64,000 nucleotides of DNA from Pseudomonas sp. S06B 330 (GTDB taxonomy: Bacteria; Pseudomonadota; Gammaproteobacteria; Pseudomonadales; Pseudomonadaceae), in assembly GCF_002845275.2 (NCBI RefSeq), contig NZ_CP088149.1, positions 845,501 to 909,500 of the forward strand, in the 5' to 3' direction. The position numbers and the translations under genes were made by a program. A model generated the notes under the pieces. It did no database searches and was not told the origin of the DNA. It was given only the letters and a program-made list of their open reading frames with translations. How positions within the stretch are numbered: the stretch's first letter is position 1; each line of letters opens with the position of its first letter. Positions 1 through 7,518 of this stretch are shown one piece after another.

Positions 1-1879
1 GACCAGTTTCGTAGCTGTCGCCTTCGACCGGGTCAAGCGTGCTGCCATTACTGTCCTTATTGCTCTGCGGTTGATAGATCGAGGTGTAGCTGGCGTATAC
101 CGAGTAGGTATCGTTGAGGTCGTACACGACACCGGCGTAGGGCGTGACCACACCATGTTGCTTGTAACTGGCCTGGCTGTCCGGGAACAGTGGGTTCAGG
201 CCGTCATAGTCATAATTGTCGTCGTACTTGAAGGTGCTGACGCGGGTGCCGAGGATCACCGAAAGGTCATCGGTTGGACGCAGGCGGGTGGCAATATAGG
301 CGCCAGTCTGGCTTTTCTTTTGCTCATACTTGCCGTTCTTCGGGAAGTCGGGGACGCCGATGTGGCCCTTCCAGTCAAAGATACTGCCCGGCACCATGGC
401 GAATTCGCTGGTGTCCCAGGTGGCGCCGGTTTGGCGTGAATACGAGGCGTTATAGCCGACTACCAGATCATGCTCGCGGCCAAACAGGCTGAACGGGCCA
501 GAGAGGTTTAGGTCGGCAGTGTTCTGAACCCGATGGCCTTCCCAGCGACCCCAGAAGAAATACATGCCGTTGCCGTCACGGTCAGGGGCACCGCCACTGG
601 CCGATGCCAGGCGAGTGTCGTGGTCGCTCTGCAATTGGTTGACGCTGAGCTTGAGCGACCAGTCATTGGCCAGGGCCTGCTCCAGGGAGGCGAAGTAGGT
701 GCGGTTCTGAAAGTCGCGTCGACTCCAGTCGGCCCCGGGGTTGAACGAGCGGGAGAAGTCGGTACGACCGCCATCGGTGTAGTACACCGGGTTACCGGTC
801 CAGGAGGTGCCGCGCGGAGTGGTGTCCTGTTGATCGATGCCGACCGTCAGCAAGGTGTCAGGGGTGATGTCGGCTTCGAGAATACCGTAGTACACCTCTT
901 TCTTTTGCTCGTAGTGGTCCTGGTAGCCCTGCTTGTCCTGCTGCGCACCAACGAATCGCCCACGCAGGGTGCCGGTGCTGTTCAATGGCCCGGAAACATC
1001 ACCTTGGCCACGGTAGTCATCCCAACTGCCGGCACTGCCGGTGAGCGAGGCCTGGAACTGCGCGGTAGGCTTCTTGCGGATCAGGTTCACCGTCGCCGAA
1101 GGGTCGCCGGAGCCGGTCATCAGGCCGGTTGCGCCTTTGAGTACTTCAACCCGGTCATAGATCGACATGTCGACGTGGGCGGTGCCTTCGTCATACACAC
1201 CGTCATAGATGGTGTTGACGCCATCGTATTGATAGTTGGTGATTACCAGGCCGCGACTGGTGAACTCGGTGCGGTCGCTGTCATAAGTTTGCGAAGAAAT
1301 ACCCGGGGTGTTGCGCAACACATCGGAGATGCTCTGGGCGCCTTGGTCGTCCATCAACTGTCGGGTAATGACGGTGACCGATTGCGGTGTTTCACGGATC
1401 GACAAGGGCAGTTTGGTGGCGGTGCGGGTCACGGCAGTGGTGTAGGAGCCGGTGTTTTCCGTGGTTTCGCCGAGAAATTGCCCATTAATGCTAGTGGCGC
1501 CCAGTTCCACCGTGCCGTCGCTGCTGATCGGCACCAGCACATAGCCGCCATTGCTCTGGCGTTGGGCCTGCAAACCACTGCCCTGGAGCAGGCGCGCCAA
1601 TCCTTCTTCCACCGAGTAATTGCCTTGCAGCCCAGCCGACTGGCGGCCCTGGGTTTGACGTGCATCAAACGACAGGGTGATGTTGGCACGGGTGGCGAAC
1701 AGGCTCAGGTTGGTCCCCAATGCCCCCGGCGCAATCTGGAAGTCTTTACTGACGCTCTGCGCCTGGGCGTGCGTCGGCAGCAGCGCCAGCATCGGTAGCG
1801 GTGCCAGGGTCAGGCCGAACAGCGCCAGGTGAACGGCGCGAACCAGAGGGCGGGGCGCCCGAGGGCAAATGCGGGTCAT
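1..1879 (-). CDS. TonB-dependent siderophore receptor with signalling domain (partial, C-terminus outside window)
   Basis: Outer-membrane ferric-siderophore receptor of the FpvA/FecA transducer type. It begins at ATG 1879 with a GAAGG ribosome site and runs off the left edge, so about 626 residues are visible and the distal barrel strands are missing. In order: signal peptide (residues 1 to about 41, cut after AQA), a periplasmic STN signalling domain (about 45-120, FQIAPGALGTNLS...), then the plug (RETPQSVTVITRQ, ISDVLRNTPGIS) and barrel strands. The signalling domain and the FecR/FecI-like genes immediately upstream show that it reports ligand binding to its own sigma factor. The siderophore cannot be named from the sequence. 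Confidence 0.93.
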   Translation of the reverse strand, partial: MTRICPRAPRPLVRAVHLALFGLTLAPLPMLALLPTHAQAQSVSKDFQIAPGALGTNLSLFATRANITLSFDARQTQGRQSAGLQGNYSVEEGLARLLQGSGLQAQRQSNGGYVLVPISSDGTVELGATSINGQFLGETTENTGSYTTAVTRTATKLPLSIRETPQSVTVITRQLMDDQGAQSISDVLRNTPGISSQTYDSDRTEFTSRGLVITNYQYDGVNTIYDGVYDEGTAHVDMSIYDRVEVLKGATGLMTGSGDPSATVNLIRKKPTAQFQASLTGSAGSWDDYRGQGDVSGPLNSTGTLRGRFVGAQQDKQGYQDHYEQKKEVYYGILEADITPDTLLTVGIDQQDTTPRGTSWTGNPVYYTDGGRTDFSRSFNPGADWSRRDFQNRTYFASLEQALANDWSLKLSVNQLQSDHDTRLASASGGAPDRDGNGMYFFWGRWEGHRVQNTADLNLSGPFSLFGREHDLVVGYNASYSRQTGATWDTSEFAMVPGSIFDWKGHIGVPDFPKNGKYEQKKSQTGAYIATRLRPTDDLSVILGTRVSTFKYDDNYDYDGLNPLFPDSQASYKQHGVVTPYAGVVYDLNDTYSVYASYTSIYQPQSNKDSNGSTLDPVEGDSYETG

Positions 1880-1942
1880 GCAGGTTTTCCTTCGATTGGC
1901 TGGGCAGAGTGGCAGCTAGAATTTGCTGCTTTAACTGCGTAG

Positions 1943-1961
1943 CCGAATGAGAATGAAAATC
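1943..1961. promoter_or_regulatory. Candidate Fur box upstream of the receptor gene
   Basis: The 105-base gap between the receptor start and fecR holds AATGAGAAT followed by GAAAATC, about 13 of 19 matches to the Fur consensus GATAATGAGAATCATTATC. A second GAGAATGAATTTTT lies at about 1972-1985. Iron repression of the receptor gene would fit, but the match is imperfect. Confidence 0.45.
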
Positions 1962-1984
1962 GGCAACCCTTGAGAATGAATTTT

Positions 1985-2932
1985 TCAGGCCGCTTCGATG
2001 CTCACCCAATAGCGGGTCAGGTAGCGGACTTTGACGGGCAGGGACGCGCTGAGGTTTTCCAGGATGGTGTCGGTATCATCGATGCGAAAGGCACCGGACA
2101 GGCGCAAGTCGGTGATGCCTTCGGCGCAGCGCAGCACGCCTGGACGATAGCGGCGCAGCTCGCTGACAAAATCGGCCAGCCGCCACTCGATCACCGTCAA
2201 CATGCCCTGGGTCCAGGCGCCCGTACCTGGTGCTGCGGCATGAGCGTTGCCGATCTGCTGTCTGTCGAAACTGCCCGACTGCCCAGCTTCCAGGCGCAGC
2301 ATCAACAGCGGCTTATCCACAGGGCGAATTTCCACGGCGTGCTGCAGCACGCTGACCCGGCTCAGGCCGTCTTCACTGCGCACGCTAAAGCGGGTGCCCA
2401 GTGCGCGAACCATGCCTTCGGCTGTACGCACCCTAAATGGCCGACCGGCGACATCGCTGGCGGTCTGCACCATGATTTCGCCGCGGTGCAGCTGCAATTG
2501 GCGTTGCAGGCCGTCAAAATGGATATCCACCGCGCTGTCGGAGTTGAGTTCCAACTGACTGCCATCGCTAAGCCTGAGCTGGCGCCGTTGACCTTTACCG
2601 GTGCGAAGTTGGGCCATCAGTGCTTGCGCCGGGTTGCTTTCGTGCACGACCCAGCCGCTGGCGCCGACGGCCAACAGCATGGCCAGCGTCTTGAGCACGG
2701 CGCGTCGACGGGCGCGTACACCGGCCAGGGTCGGCAGGGCGATATCGGCGGGCAGGCTGCCCAGCTGGCGCTGCAGTTTCTCTACCCGTGCCCAGGCTTG
2801 GGCGTGGGCCTGGCTTTTACCTAGCCAATCCTGCCAGGCGCGCAGTTGGGCGTCGCTGGGCTGGGCGGCATTGAGGCGGACGTACCAGGTCGCGGCAGCT
2901 TCCAGGGTGTGGTAATCCAGGGGCTGGGCCAT
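1985..2932 (-). CDS. FecR-like anti-sigma / sigma regulator
   Basis: Inner-membrane signal transducer (315 aa) linking the receptor to the ECF sigma factor. The N-terminal cytoplasmic part (about 1-80) has the DUF4880 signature AATWYVRLNA...QAWARVEKLQ that binds the sigma factor. A single hydrophobic segment lies at about 90-107, followed by a periplasmic FecR domain (about 115-210; LSDGSQLELN, ALGTRFSV) and a C-terminal STN-contacting part. Its ATG follows the sigma-factor stop codon with no gap, so the two are translated together. Ligand identity is unknown. Confidence 0.92.
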   Translation of the reverse strand: MAQPLDYHTLEAAATWYVRLNAAQPSDAQLRAWQDWLGKSQAHAQAWARVEKLQRQLGSLPADIALPTLAGVRARRRAVLKTLAMLLAVGASGWVVHESNPAQALMAQLRTGKGQRRQLRLSDGSQLELNSDSAVDIHFDGLQRQLQLHRGEIMVQTASDVAGRPFRVRTAEGMVRALGTRFSVRSEDGLSRVSVLQHAVEIRPVDKPLLMLRLEAGQSGSFDRQQIGNAHAAAPGTGAWTQGMLTVIEWRLADFVSELRRYRPGVLRCAEGITDLRLSGAFRIDDTDTILENLSASLPVKVRYLTRYWVSIEAA

Positions 2933-3433
2933 TTAGTCGTCCGTCAGCAACAGGCAGTGGGTCATGGCGCGGATCAGGTGCTTCTTCACCGTGGTGACCG
3001 AAATTTCAAGACGCTCAGCGGTTGCCACATAACTCAAGCCTTCGAGTTGCACCGCCAGGAAAATCTGCCGAGTACGCTCACCCAAGCCATCGAGCAGGGT
3101 GTCCACGCCCACCAGGGTTTCGAGGATCAGCAAACGGCTTTCCGGTGAGTCGGCATAGTGCTCCGGGCGGTTTGCCAGCTCGGCAAGGTAAGCCTGCTCC
3201 AGCGCCTTGCGTCGGAACTTGTCGACCATCAACGCATGGGCGATGGCGCCCAAGTAGCTGCGAGGTTCGCGAATGGCGTGCACATTGCGCGCGCTCAGCA
3301 CCCGGATAAAGGTGTCCTGGGCAAGATCAGCGGCATCGCTGGCGTTGCCCAGGCGGGCGCGCAGCCAGTTCTTCAACCAACCGTTATGTTCGCTATAAAG
3401 CGTATGCAGGGCAGCGTGATCGGGAGCAGACAT
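2933..3433 (-). CDS. FecI-like ECF RNA polymerase sigma factor
   Basis: Extracytoplasmic-function sigma factor of the iron-starvation class (166 aa from ATG 3433; a TTG at 3448 would add five residues). Region 2 contains AADLAQDTFIRVL. Region 4 contains the helix-turn-helix LSYVATAERLEISVTTVKKHL. Followed without a gap by the fecR-like gene and then the receptor, which is the standard order sigma - anti-sigma - receptor. A Fur-box-like palindrome lies just upstream, so iron limitation probably switches on this gene. Confidence 0.92.
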   Translation of the reverse strand: MSAPDHAALHTLYSEHNGWLKNWLRARLGNASDAADLAQDTFIRVLSARNVHAIREPRSYLGAIAHALMVDKFRRKALEQAYLAELANRPEHYADSPESRLLILETLVGVDTLLDGLGERTRQIFLAVQLEGLSYVATAERLEISVTTVKKHLIRAMTHCLLLTDD

Positions 3434-3458
3434 GAACGGCTTGACCAATGCAGTAACT

Positions 3459-3477
3459 GATAATTAGTCGCATTATT
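3459..3477. promoter_or_regulatory. Putative Fur box of the sigma-factor gene
   Basis: GATAATTAGTCGCATTATT, 26 bases upstream of the sigma-factor ATG, matches 13 of 19 positions of the Fur consensus, including both outer GATAAT/CATTAT half-sites. Its position is right for Fur repression of fecI-type genes. Confidence 0.6.
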
Positions 3478-3576
3478 GTAGTTTGTCAGGATATTTCGCA
3501 AGAGCTGGCGCTTGACCGGTGGCAACGCGAGGCGAAGACTGATCAGCTATTTGTCGGATCAGTTCAGGAGATGCTT

Positions 3577-4587
3577 ATGTCCAGCAAGGCCATTTACGTT
3601 CAAGCGGGCGGCGGTTACGACAAGGTGCAGGTCGGTACTTGCGAAGCGTCGGCGCCGAAATCGGGGGAAATCACCGTTCGTCTGCACGCCAACTCGCTCA
3701 ACTATCACGATTTTGCCGTGGTCAGCGGAATCTGGGGGCCGAACGAGCCGCGTATCCCGATGGCTGATGGTGCCGGGGTGGTCACGGCGGTGGGTGCCGG
3801 TGTCACTGAGTTTGCCGTGGGTGATGCCGTCGTCAGCACGTTTTTTCCTGACTGGCAGGATGGTCAGGCACAGGTGGAAGGTTTTGCCACGGTCCCCGGT
3901 GATGGCATCGACGGCTACGCCCGCGAGCAAGTCACCGCCCGCGCCACGTCCTTTACCCACGCCCCAAAGGGATATAGCCATGCCGAGGCGGCGACCCTGA
4001 CCACTGCCGGCGTTACTGCCTGGCGGGCACTGATGGCTGACGATTCACTCAAGCCTGGCGATACCGTATTGGTTCAAGGCACAGGCGGTGTATCGATCTT
4101 CGCCCTGCAATTTGCCAAGTTGGCCGGTGCCACGGTAATTGCTACTTCGTCCAGCGATGAGAAGCTCGAGCGTCTAAAAGCCATGGGTGCTGATCACTTG
4201 ATCAACTACCGCAAGACGCCAGCCTGGGGTGAGACAGTACGCCAGCTTACTGGCAACCGCGGCGTTGATCACGTGATTGAAGTGGGCGGCCCAGCCACTC
4301 TGGAGCAATCAATGATCGCTGCGCGTATCGGTGGCCATATTTCGCTCATCGGTATTCTGACCGGCGTCGCCGGCCAGCTCCCGCTGATACAGGCGTTGGT
4401 GCGCCAGATCCGTCTGCAAGGTGTGCTGGTCGGCAGCCGGACGCATCAGCAGGCGATGGTTCGGGCAATTGATGCCAATGGTCTGCGCCCGGTTATCGAT
4501 AAATCCTTCGCGCTGGAACAAATCACCGATGCGTTCCGCTATCAGGAAAGCAATCAGCATTTTGGCAAAATCTGCCTGGAATTCTGA
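3577..4587 (+). CDS. Zinc-binding-dehydrogenase-like MDR family oxidoreductase
   Basis: Medium-chain dehydrogenase/reductase, probably an NAD(P)H-dependent quinone oxidoreductase or alcohol dehydrogenase-like enzyme (336 aa). An N-terminal GroES-like domain (GAGVTEFAVGDAVVSTFFPDW) is followed by a Rossmann domain with VLVQGTGGVSIFALQFAKLAG at about 150-170 and the MDR C-terminal part. The ribosome site CAGGAG at 3565-3570 touches an ATG at 3571 but is six bases from ATG 3577, so 3577 is chosen. The catalytic and structural zinc cysteines typical of true zinc alcohol dehydrogenases are not evident. Substrate unknown. Confidence 0.85.
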   Translation: MSSKAIYVQAGGGYDKVQVGTCEASAPKSGEITVRLHANSLNYHDFAVVSGIWGPNEPRIPMADGAGVVTAVGAGVTEFAVGDAVVSTFFPDWQDGQAQVEGFATVPGDGIDGYAREQVTARATSFTHAPKGYSHAEAATLTTAGVTAWRALMADDSLKPGDTVLVQGTGGVSIFALQFAKLAGATVIATSSSDEKLERLKAMGADHLINYRKTPAWGETVRQLTGNRGVDHVIEVGGPATLEQSMIAARIGGHISLIGILTGVAGQLPLIQALVRQIRLQGVLVGSRTHQQAMVRAIDANGLRPVIDKSFALEQITDAFRYQESNQHFGKICLEF

Positions 4588-4606
4588 TCGACCTCTCCCT
4601 TGTGGC

Positions 4607-4626
4607 AGCCCGACCTTGGTCGGGCT
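4607..4626 (+). terminator. Hairpin after the MDR gene
   Basis: AGCCCGACC and GGTCGGGCT form a 9-bp stem with a two-base gap 20 bases after the stop. There is no long T-run, so termination strength is uncertain. The rest of 4627-4849 shows only a short GGTGTT/AACACC hairpin near 4718 and no convincing promoter. Confidence 0.45.
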
Positions 4627-4849
4627 TGACCGCCACCGGCTCACGTAAAAAACGCTAACTCACTGCTTTTCAATCATTTTTCGGAAAACCGAGATCACAC
4701 TCTTTCGCCTCGTTTGGGTGTTATTTCGAACACCTTGTGTGATATTTTGCCCGCCGCTCGAGAAATCCATGGCACAGCGCCCAATGGGCCTGTGACGCAT
4801 CGCTTCAGGTGCATCCGGTAATAAATATAAATACGTAGTGAGTGTGATC

Positions 4850-6103
4850 ATGAGTGCAACCCCCAACACCGCCGTGGGCGGTGCTGACGCGTCCGTTACC
4901 GAATCGTCGGGCCTGGAGGTCAAACGCCTGACCTTCGTTGAGGCTGTGGCGATGATCGTCGGCACCAACATTGGTGCTGGCGTACTGTCGATGGCCTATG
5001 CCAGCCGTTTGGCCGGTTACATGCCTCTGCTGCTATGGCTGGCGGTGGCGGGCGTCTTCACCACCATTTCCATGCTTTATGTGTCGGAAACCACCTTGCG
5101 TACCCGTAGCCACCATCAATTGAGTGGCCTGGCGCAACGCTATGTCGGTTCCTTCGGTGCCTGGGCGATCTTCCTGTCGGTGGCGGTCAACAGCATCGGC
5201 GCCCTGACGGCCTACATGAGCGGCAGTGGCAAGATCCTCAGCGAGTTCTTCGGCATCAGCCCGGCCTTGGGCAGCTTGCTGTTCTTCCTGCCGGCGGCAT
5301 TTGTCTTGTACCTGGGCCTGAAGGCCATCGGCAAGGGTGAGAAGTTCATCAGCATCGGCATGGTCTCGATGACCCTGGTGTTGGTTGCAGCGACCCTGAT
5401 CAACGAAAAAACTGACTTCGGCAACCTGTTCGACGGCAGCTGGATCTACATGATTCCGGTGTTCAACATTGCCGTGTTCTGCTTCTCGGCGCAGTACGTG
5501 GTGCCGGAAATGGCCCGTGGTTTCAGCCATGCGCCCAAGCGCCTGCCTGTCGCAGTGATCACCGGGATGGTCATCACCTTCATCCTGCTGGCTATCGTGC
5601 CGATGTCGGTGATTGCCCTCAACGGCCTGGAAAACCAGACTGAAGTGGCCACGCTGGCGTGGGGCCAGGCCTTGGGCCAATGGGCGTTCTACACCGCCAA
5701 CACCTTTGCCCTGTGCGCGATGATGACCTCGTACTGGGGGCTGGGCGGTAGCTTCCTGACCAACATTTTCGACAAGTTCAAAAGCCTTGGCTCGGAAAGC
5801 AACCCGAAGAACCGTCTGCTGGTACTGGGCATCGTCTGTGTACCGCCATTCATCCTGGCGTATAGCGGCATGGTTGGCTTCGTCAACGCGCTGTACTTTG
5901 CCGGTGTGTTCAGCGGTGTGATCCTGTCGATCATGCCGATCCTGATGCTGCGCTCGGCGCGCAAGAACGGTGACATCGTGCCGGCTTGGCAGTGTGGCTG
6001 GATTGCCCACCCACTGATTCAGGTGATGGTGGTGATTCTTTACCTGTGCAGCATGGCTTATGCGATTGCCAGTGCATTGGGTTGGTTGCCTGGCGGCTGG
6101 TAA
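4850..6103 (+). CDS. Aromatic amino acid transporter (HAAAP family)
   Basis: Inner-membrane proton-coupled amino acid permease of the Tyr/Trp (HAAAP) family, 417 aa from ATG 4850; the open frame also has a GTG at 4838. About eleven hydrophobic segments are visible, beginning with VEAVAMIVGTNIGAGVLSM, the conserved TM1 motif with GTNIGAG. The pattern of NSIGALTAYMSGSG in TM3 and NIAVFCFSAQYVVPEM in mid-protein also fits the family. The substrate is likely an aromatic amino acid, but the exact one is not determinable. It stands alone and is closed by a strong terminator. Confidence 0.88.
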   Translation: MSATPNTAVGGADASVTESSGLEVKRLTFVEAVAMIVGTNIGAGVLSMAYASRLAGYMPLLLWLAVAGVFTTISMLYVSETTLRTRSHHQLSGLAQRYVGSFGAWAIFLSVAVNSIGALTAYMSGSGKILSEFFGISPALGSLLFFLPAAFVLYLGLKAIGKGEKFISIGMVSMTLVLVAATLINEKTDFGNLFDGSWIYMIPVFNIAVFCFSAQYVVPEMARGFSHAPKRLPVAVITGMVITFILLAIVPMSVIALNGLENQTEVATLAWGQALGQWAFYTANTFALCAMMTSYWGLGGSFLTNIFDKFKSLGSESNPKNRLLVLGIVCVPPFILAYSGMVGFVNALYFAGVFSGVILSIMPILMLRSARKNGDIVPAWQCGWIAHPLIQVMVVILYLCSMAYAIASALGWLPGGW

Positions 6104-6128
6104 GGCGCCCTTGGTGTTGTTATGAAGA

Positions 6129-6159
6129 GGCCGGTGCAATGCATGCACCGGCCTTTTTT
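6129..6159 (+). terminator. Rho-independent terminator of the permease gene
   Basis: A perfect 10-bp stem GGCCGGTGCA/TGCACCGGCC with a five-base loop is followed by six T residues. It isolates the permease from the sulfotransferase cassette downstream. Confidence 0.92.
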
Positions 6160-6655
6160 GGATGATCGGCACTGCCCCTACAAGTACCTCCATTCGGCCT
6201 CCTGAAGTCGCGGGCTCGCGGCGCCTGAGCCTGCGCGAATAAAGAGCATGCACGGCTGTTGCGCTGTCGGTTGATCTACTTTGCGAGTGCCGCCAGTTTT
6301 CCCCTTGGTTTTGAGCTTGAACGTACAACCCTTCCGGTCCTTTTCTGGGGCTCTGAATCTCGTCTGCTGCCAGGCACTTGTCATCTTCGTGCAGGCGTCC
6401 CTATTTCTCCATGTGCGGGCAAGAGCCAGCGCTTAAAGAATGTATTTCATAAGTTTTCAGCATTTTTCATCGTTCCGCGGCAGGCGGTTCAACCTATTTC
6501 AGAGCCAATTTGTCGAGCAGATGCATTACTACGGCAGCGCTTGGCTATGCCGACGCAGAGGGGTAAGCCGCGCCTGAGAATGGTGATCTGCTTGGTCAGT
6601 GGGTTTGCCTAGTTGAATGTTTAGTACCTGTTTGTGGTTCGTGGGGATGAACGAC
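6160..6655 (+). other. Non-coding stretch ahead of the sulfotransferase cassette
   Basis: About 500 bases with no credible gene. Open frames here (for example 6259-6612) lack ribosome sites and family resemblance. The middle (about 6420-6500) is more AT-rich than its surroundings. A GG-N10-GC pair at 6543-6556 (TTGGCTATGCCGACGCA) is a poor sigma-54-like match. Any cassette promoter should lie here, but none can be assigned with confidence. Confidence 0.5.
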
Positions 6656-7480
6656 ATGACTTACTCCGGGCGCCCGATGCATTTCATTTCCGGCTTGCCC
6701 CGTTCAGGCTCGACGTTATTGTCGGCCCTGTTGCGCCAAAATCCGCGCTTTCATGCGCACATGAGTAGCCCTTTGGCCGGTCTGGTCAATGACCTGCTCA
6801 ATGGCATGGGCGGGCAAAACGAATATTCGCTGTTTATTTCCGATCAGCAACGTCAACGCATCATGCGCGGGTTGTTTGATCAGTACTATGGCGAGGAATA
6901 TTCGGCGTCGGTGATCTTCGACAGTAATCGCGCCTGGTGCTCACGCATGGCATTGCTGCACAGCCTTTTTCCGAGCAGCAAGGTGATTGCCTGCGTACGT
7001 GAGGTGCCGTGGATCATTGATAGCATCGAGCGTTTGATCCAACGCAATACACTCTCACCTTCAGTCCTTTTCAACTACCAGGCCGGTGGCACGGTGTATA
7101 GCCGTACCGATGGCGTGGCCAACGCCGACGGCATGCTCGGTTACCCCTACAACGCCCTCAAAGAGGCGTTTTACGGCGCACACGCCAGCCGTTTGCTGTT
7201 GGTGCGCTATGAGAGTTTGGTCGACAACCCGCAGGCGGTCCTCGACGGCATCTATGCCTTTATCGATGAGCCGCCCTTCAAGCACAACGCAGACAACGTT
7301 CAGTTCAACGCTCGCGAGTTCGATCAACGGGCGGGCACGCCTGGGCTACACGACGTCATGCCCAGCGTACAGGCCGCCAGCCGCTCGACCATTCTGCCCC
7401 CTGATGTATTTGCGCGCTTTAGCCGTGACGCTTTCTGGCAACACCCTCAGCACAACCCACACGGGGTCAAGATTCTTTGA
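6656..7480 (+). CDS. PAPS-dependent sulfotransferase family protein
   Basis: Cytoplasmic sulfotransferase (274 aa from ATG 6656; ATG 6647 and 6617 are in frame, and 6656 is favoured by GGGGA about 9 bases upstream). The 5'-phosphosulfate loop FISGLPRSGSTLL is at residues 10-22. The 3'-phosphate site appears as KVIACVREVPWIIDSIERL, with Arg115 and Ser123 eight residues apart as in tyrosylprotein sulfotransferases. LLLVRYESLVDNPQAVL at about 181-196 is the usual second conserved block. These motifs imply transfer of a sulfo group from PAPS. It lies 38 bases before the autotransporter and in the same direction, with a cysC in the same cassette. The acceptor (protein, glycan or small molecule) is unknown. 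Confidence 0.87.
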   Translation: MTYSGRPMHFISGLPRSGSTLLSALLRQNPRFHAHMSSPLAGLVNDLLNGMGGQNEYSLFISDQQRQRIMRGLFDQYYGEEYSASVIFDSNRAWCSRMALLHSLFPSSKVIACVREVPWIIDSIERLIQRNTLSPSVLFNYQAGGTVYSRTDGVANADGMLGYPYNALKEAFYGAHASRLLLVRYESLVDNPQAVLDGIYAFIDEPPFKHNADNVQFNAREFDQRAGTPGLHDVMPSVQAASRSTILPPDVFARFSRDAFWQHPQHNPHGVKIL

Positions 7481-7518
7481 ACGCCCCGGTAAAAAATAAC
7501 AAAACATAGGTTGCACGT

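Noticed and set aside
533..1798. 421-codon plus-strand frame over the TonB receptor
   Set aside because: Opposite strand of a clear receptor with signal peptide and STN domain.
4658..4849. Sigma-54 promoter before the aromatic permease (TGGCACAGCGCCCAAT)
   Set aside because: The GG-N10-GC rule fails because AA, not GC, follows the ten-base spacer.
6543..6556. Possible sigma-54 promoter before the sulfotransferase (TTGGCTATGCCGACGCA)
   Set aside because: GG-N10-GC spacing is right but the -24 and -12 boxes match poorly.
6259..6612. 117-codon frame before the sulfotransferase
   Set aside because: No ribosome site, odd composition and no family resemblance; treated as non-coding.
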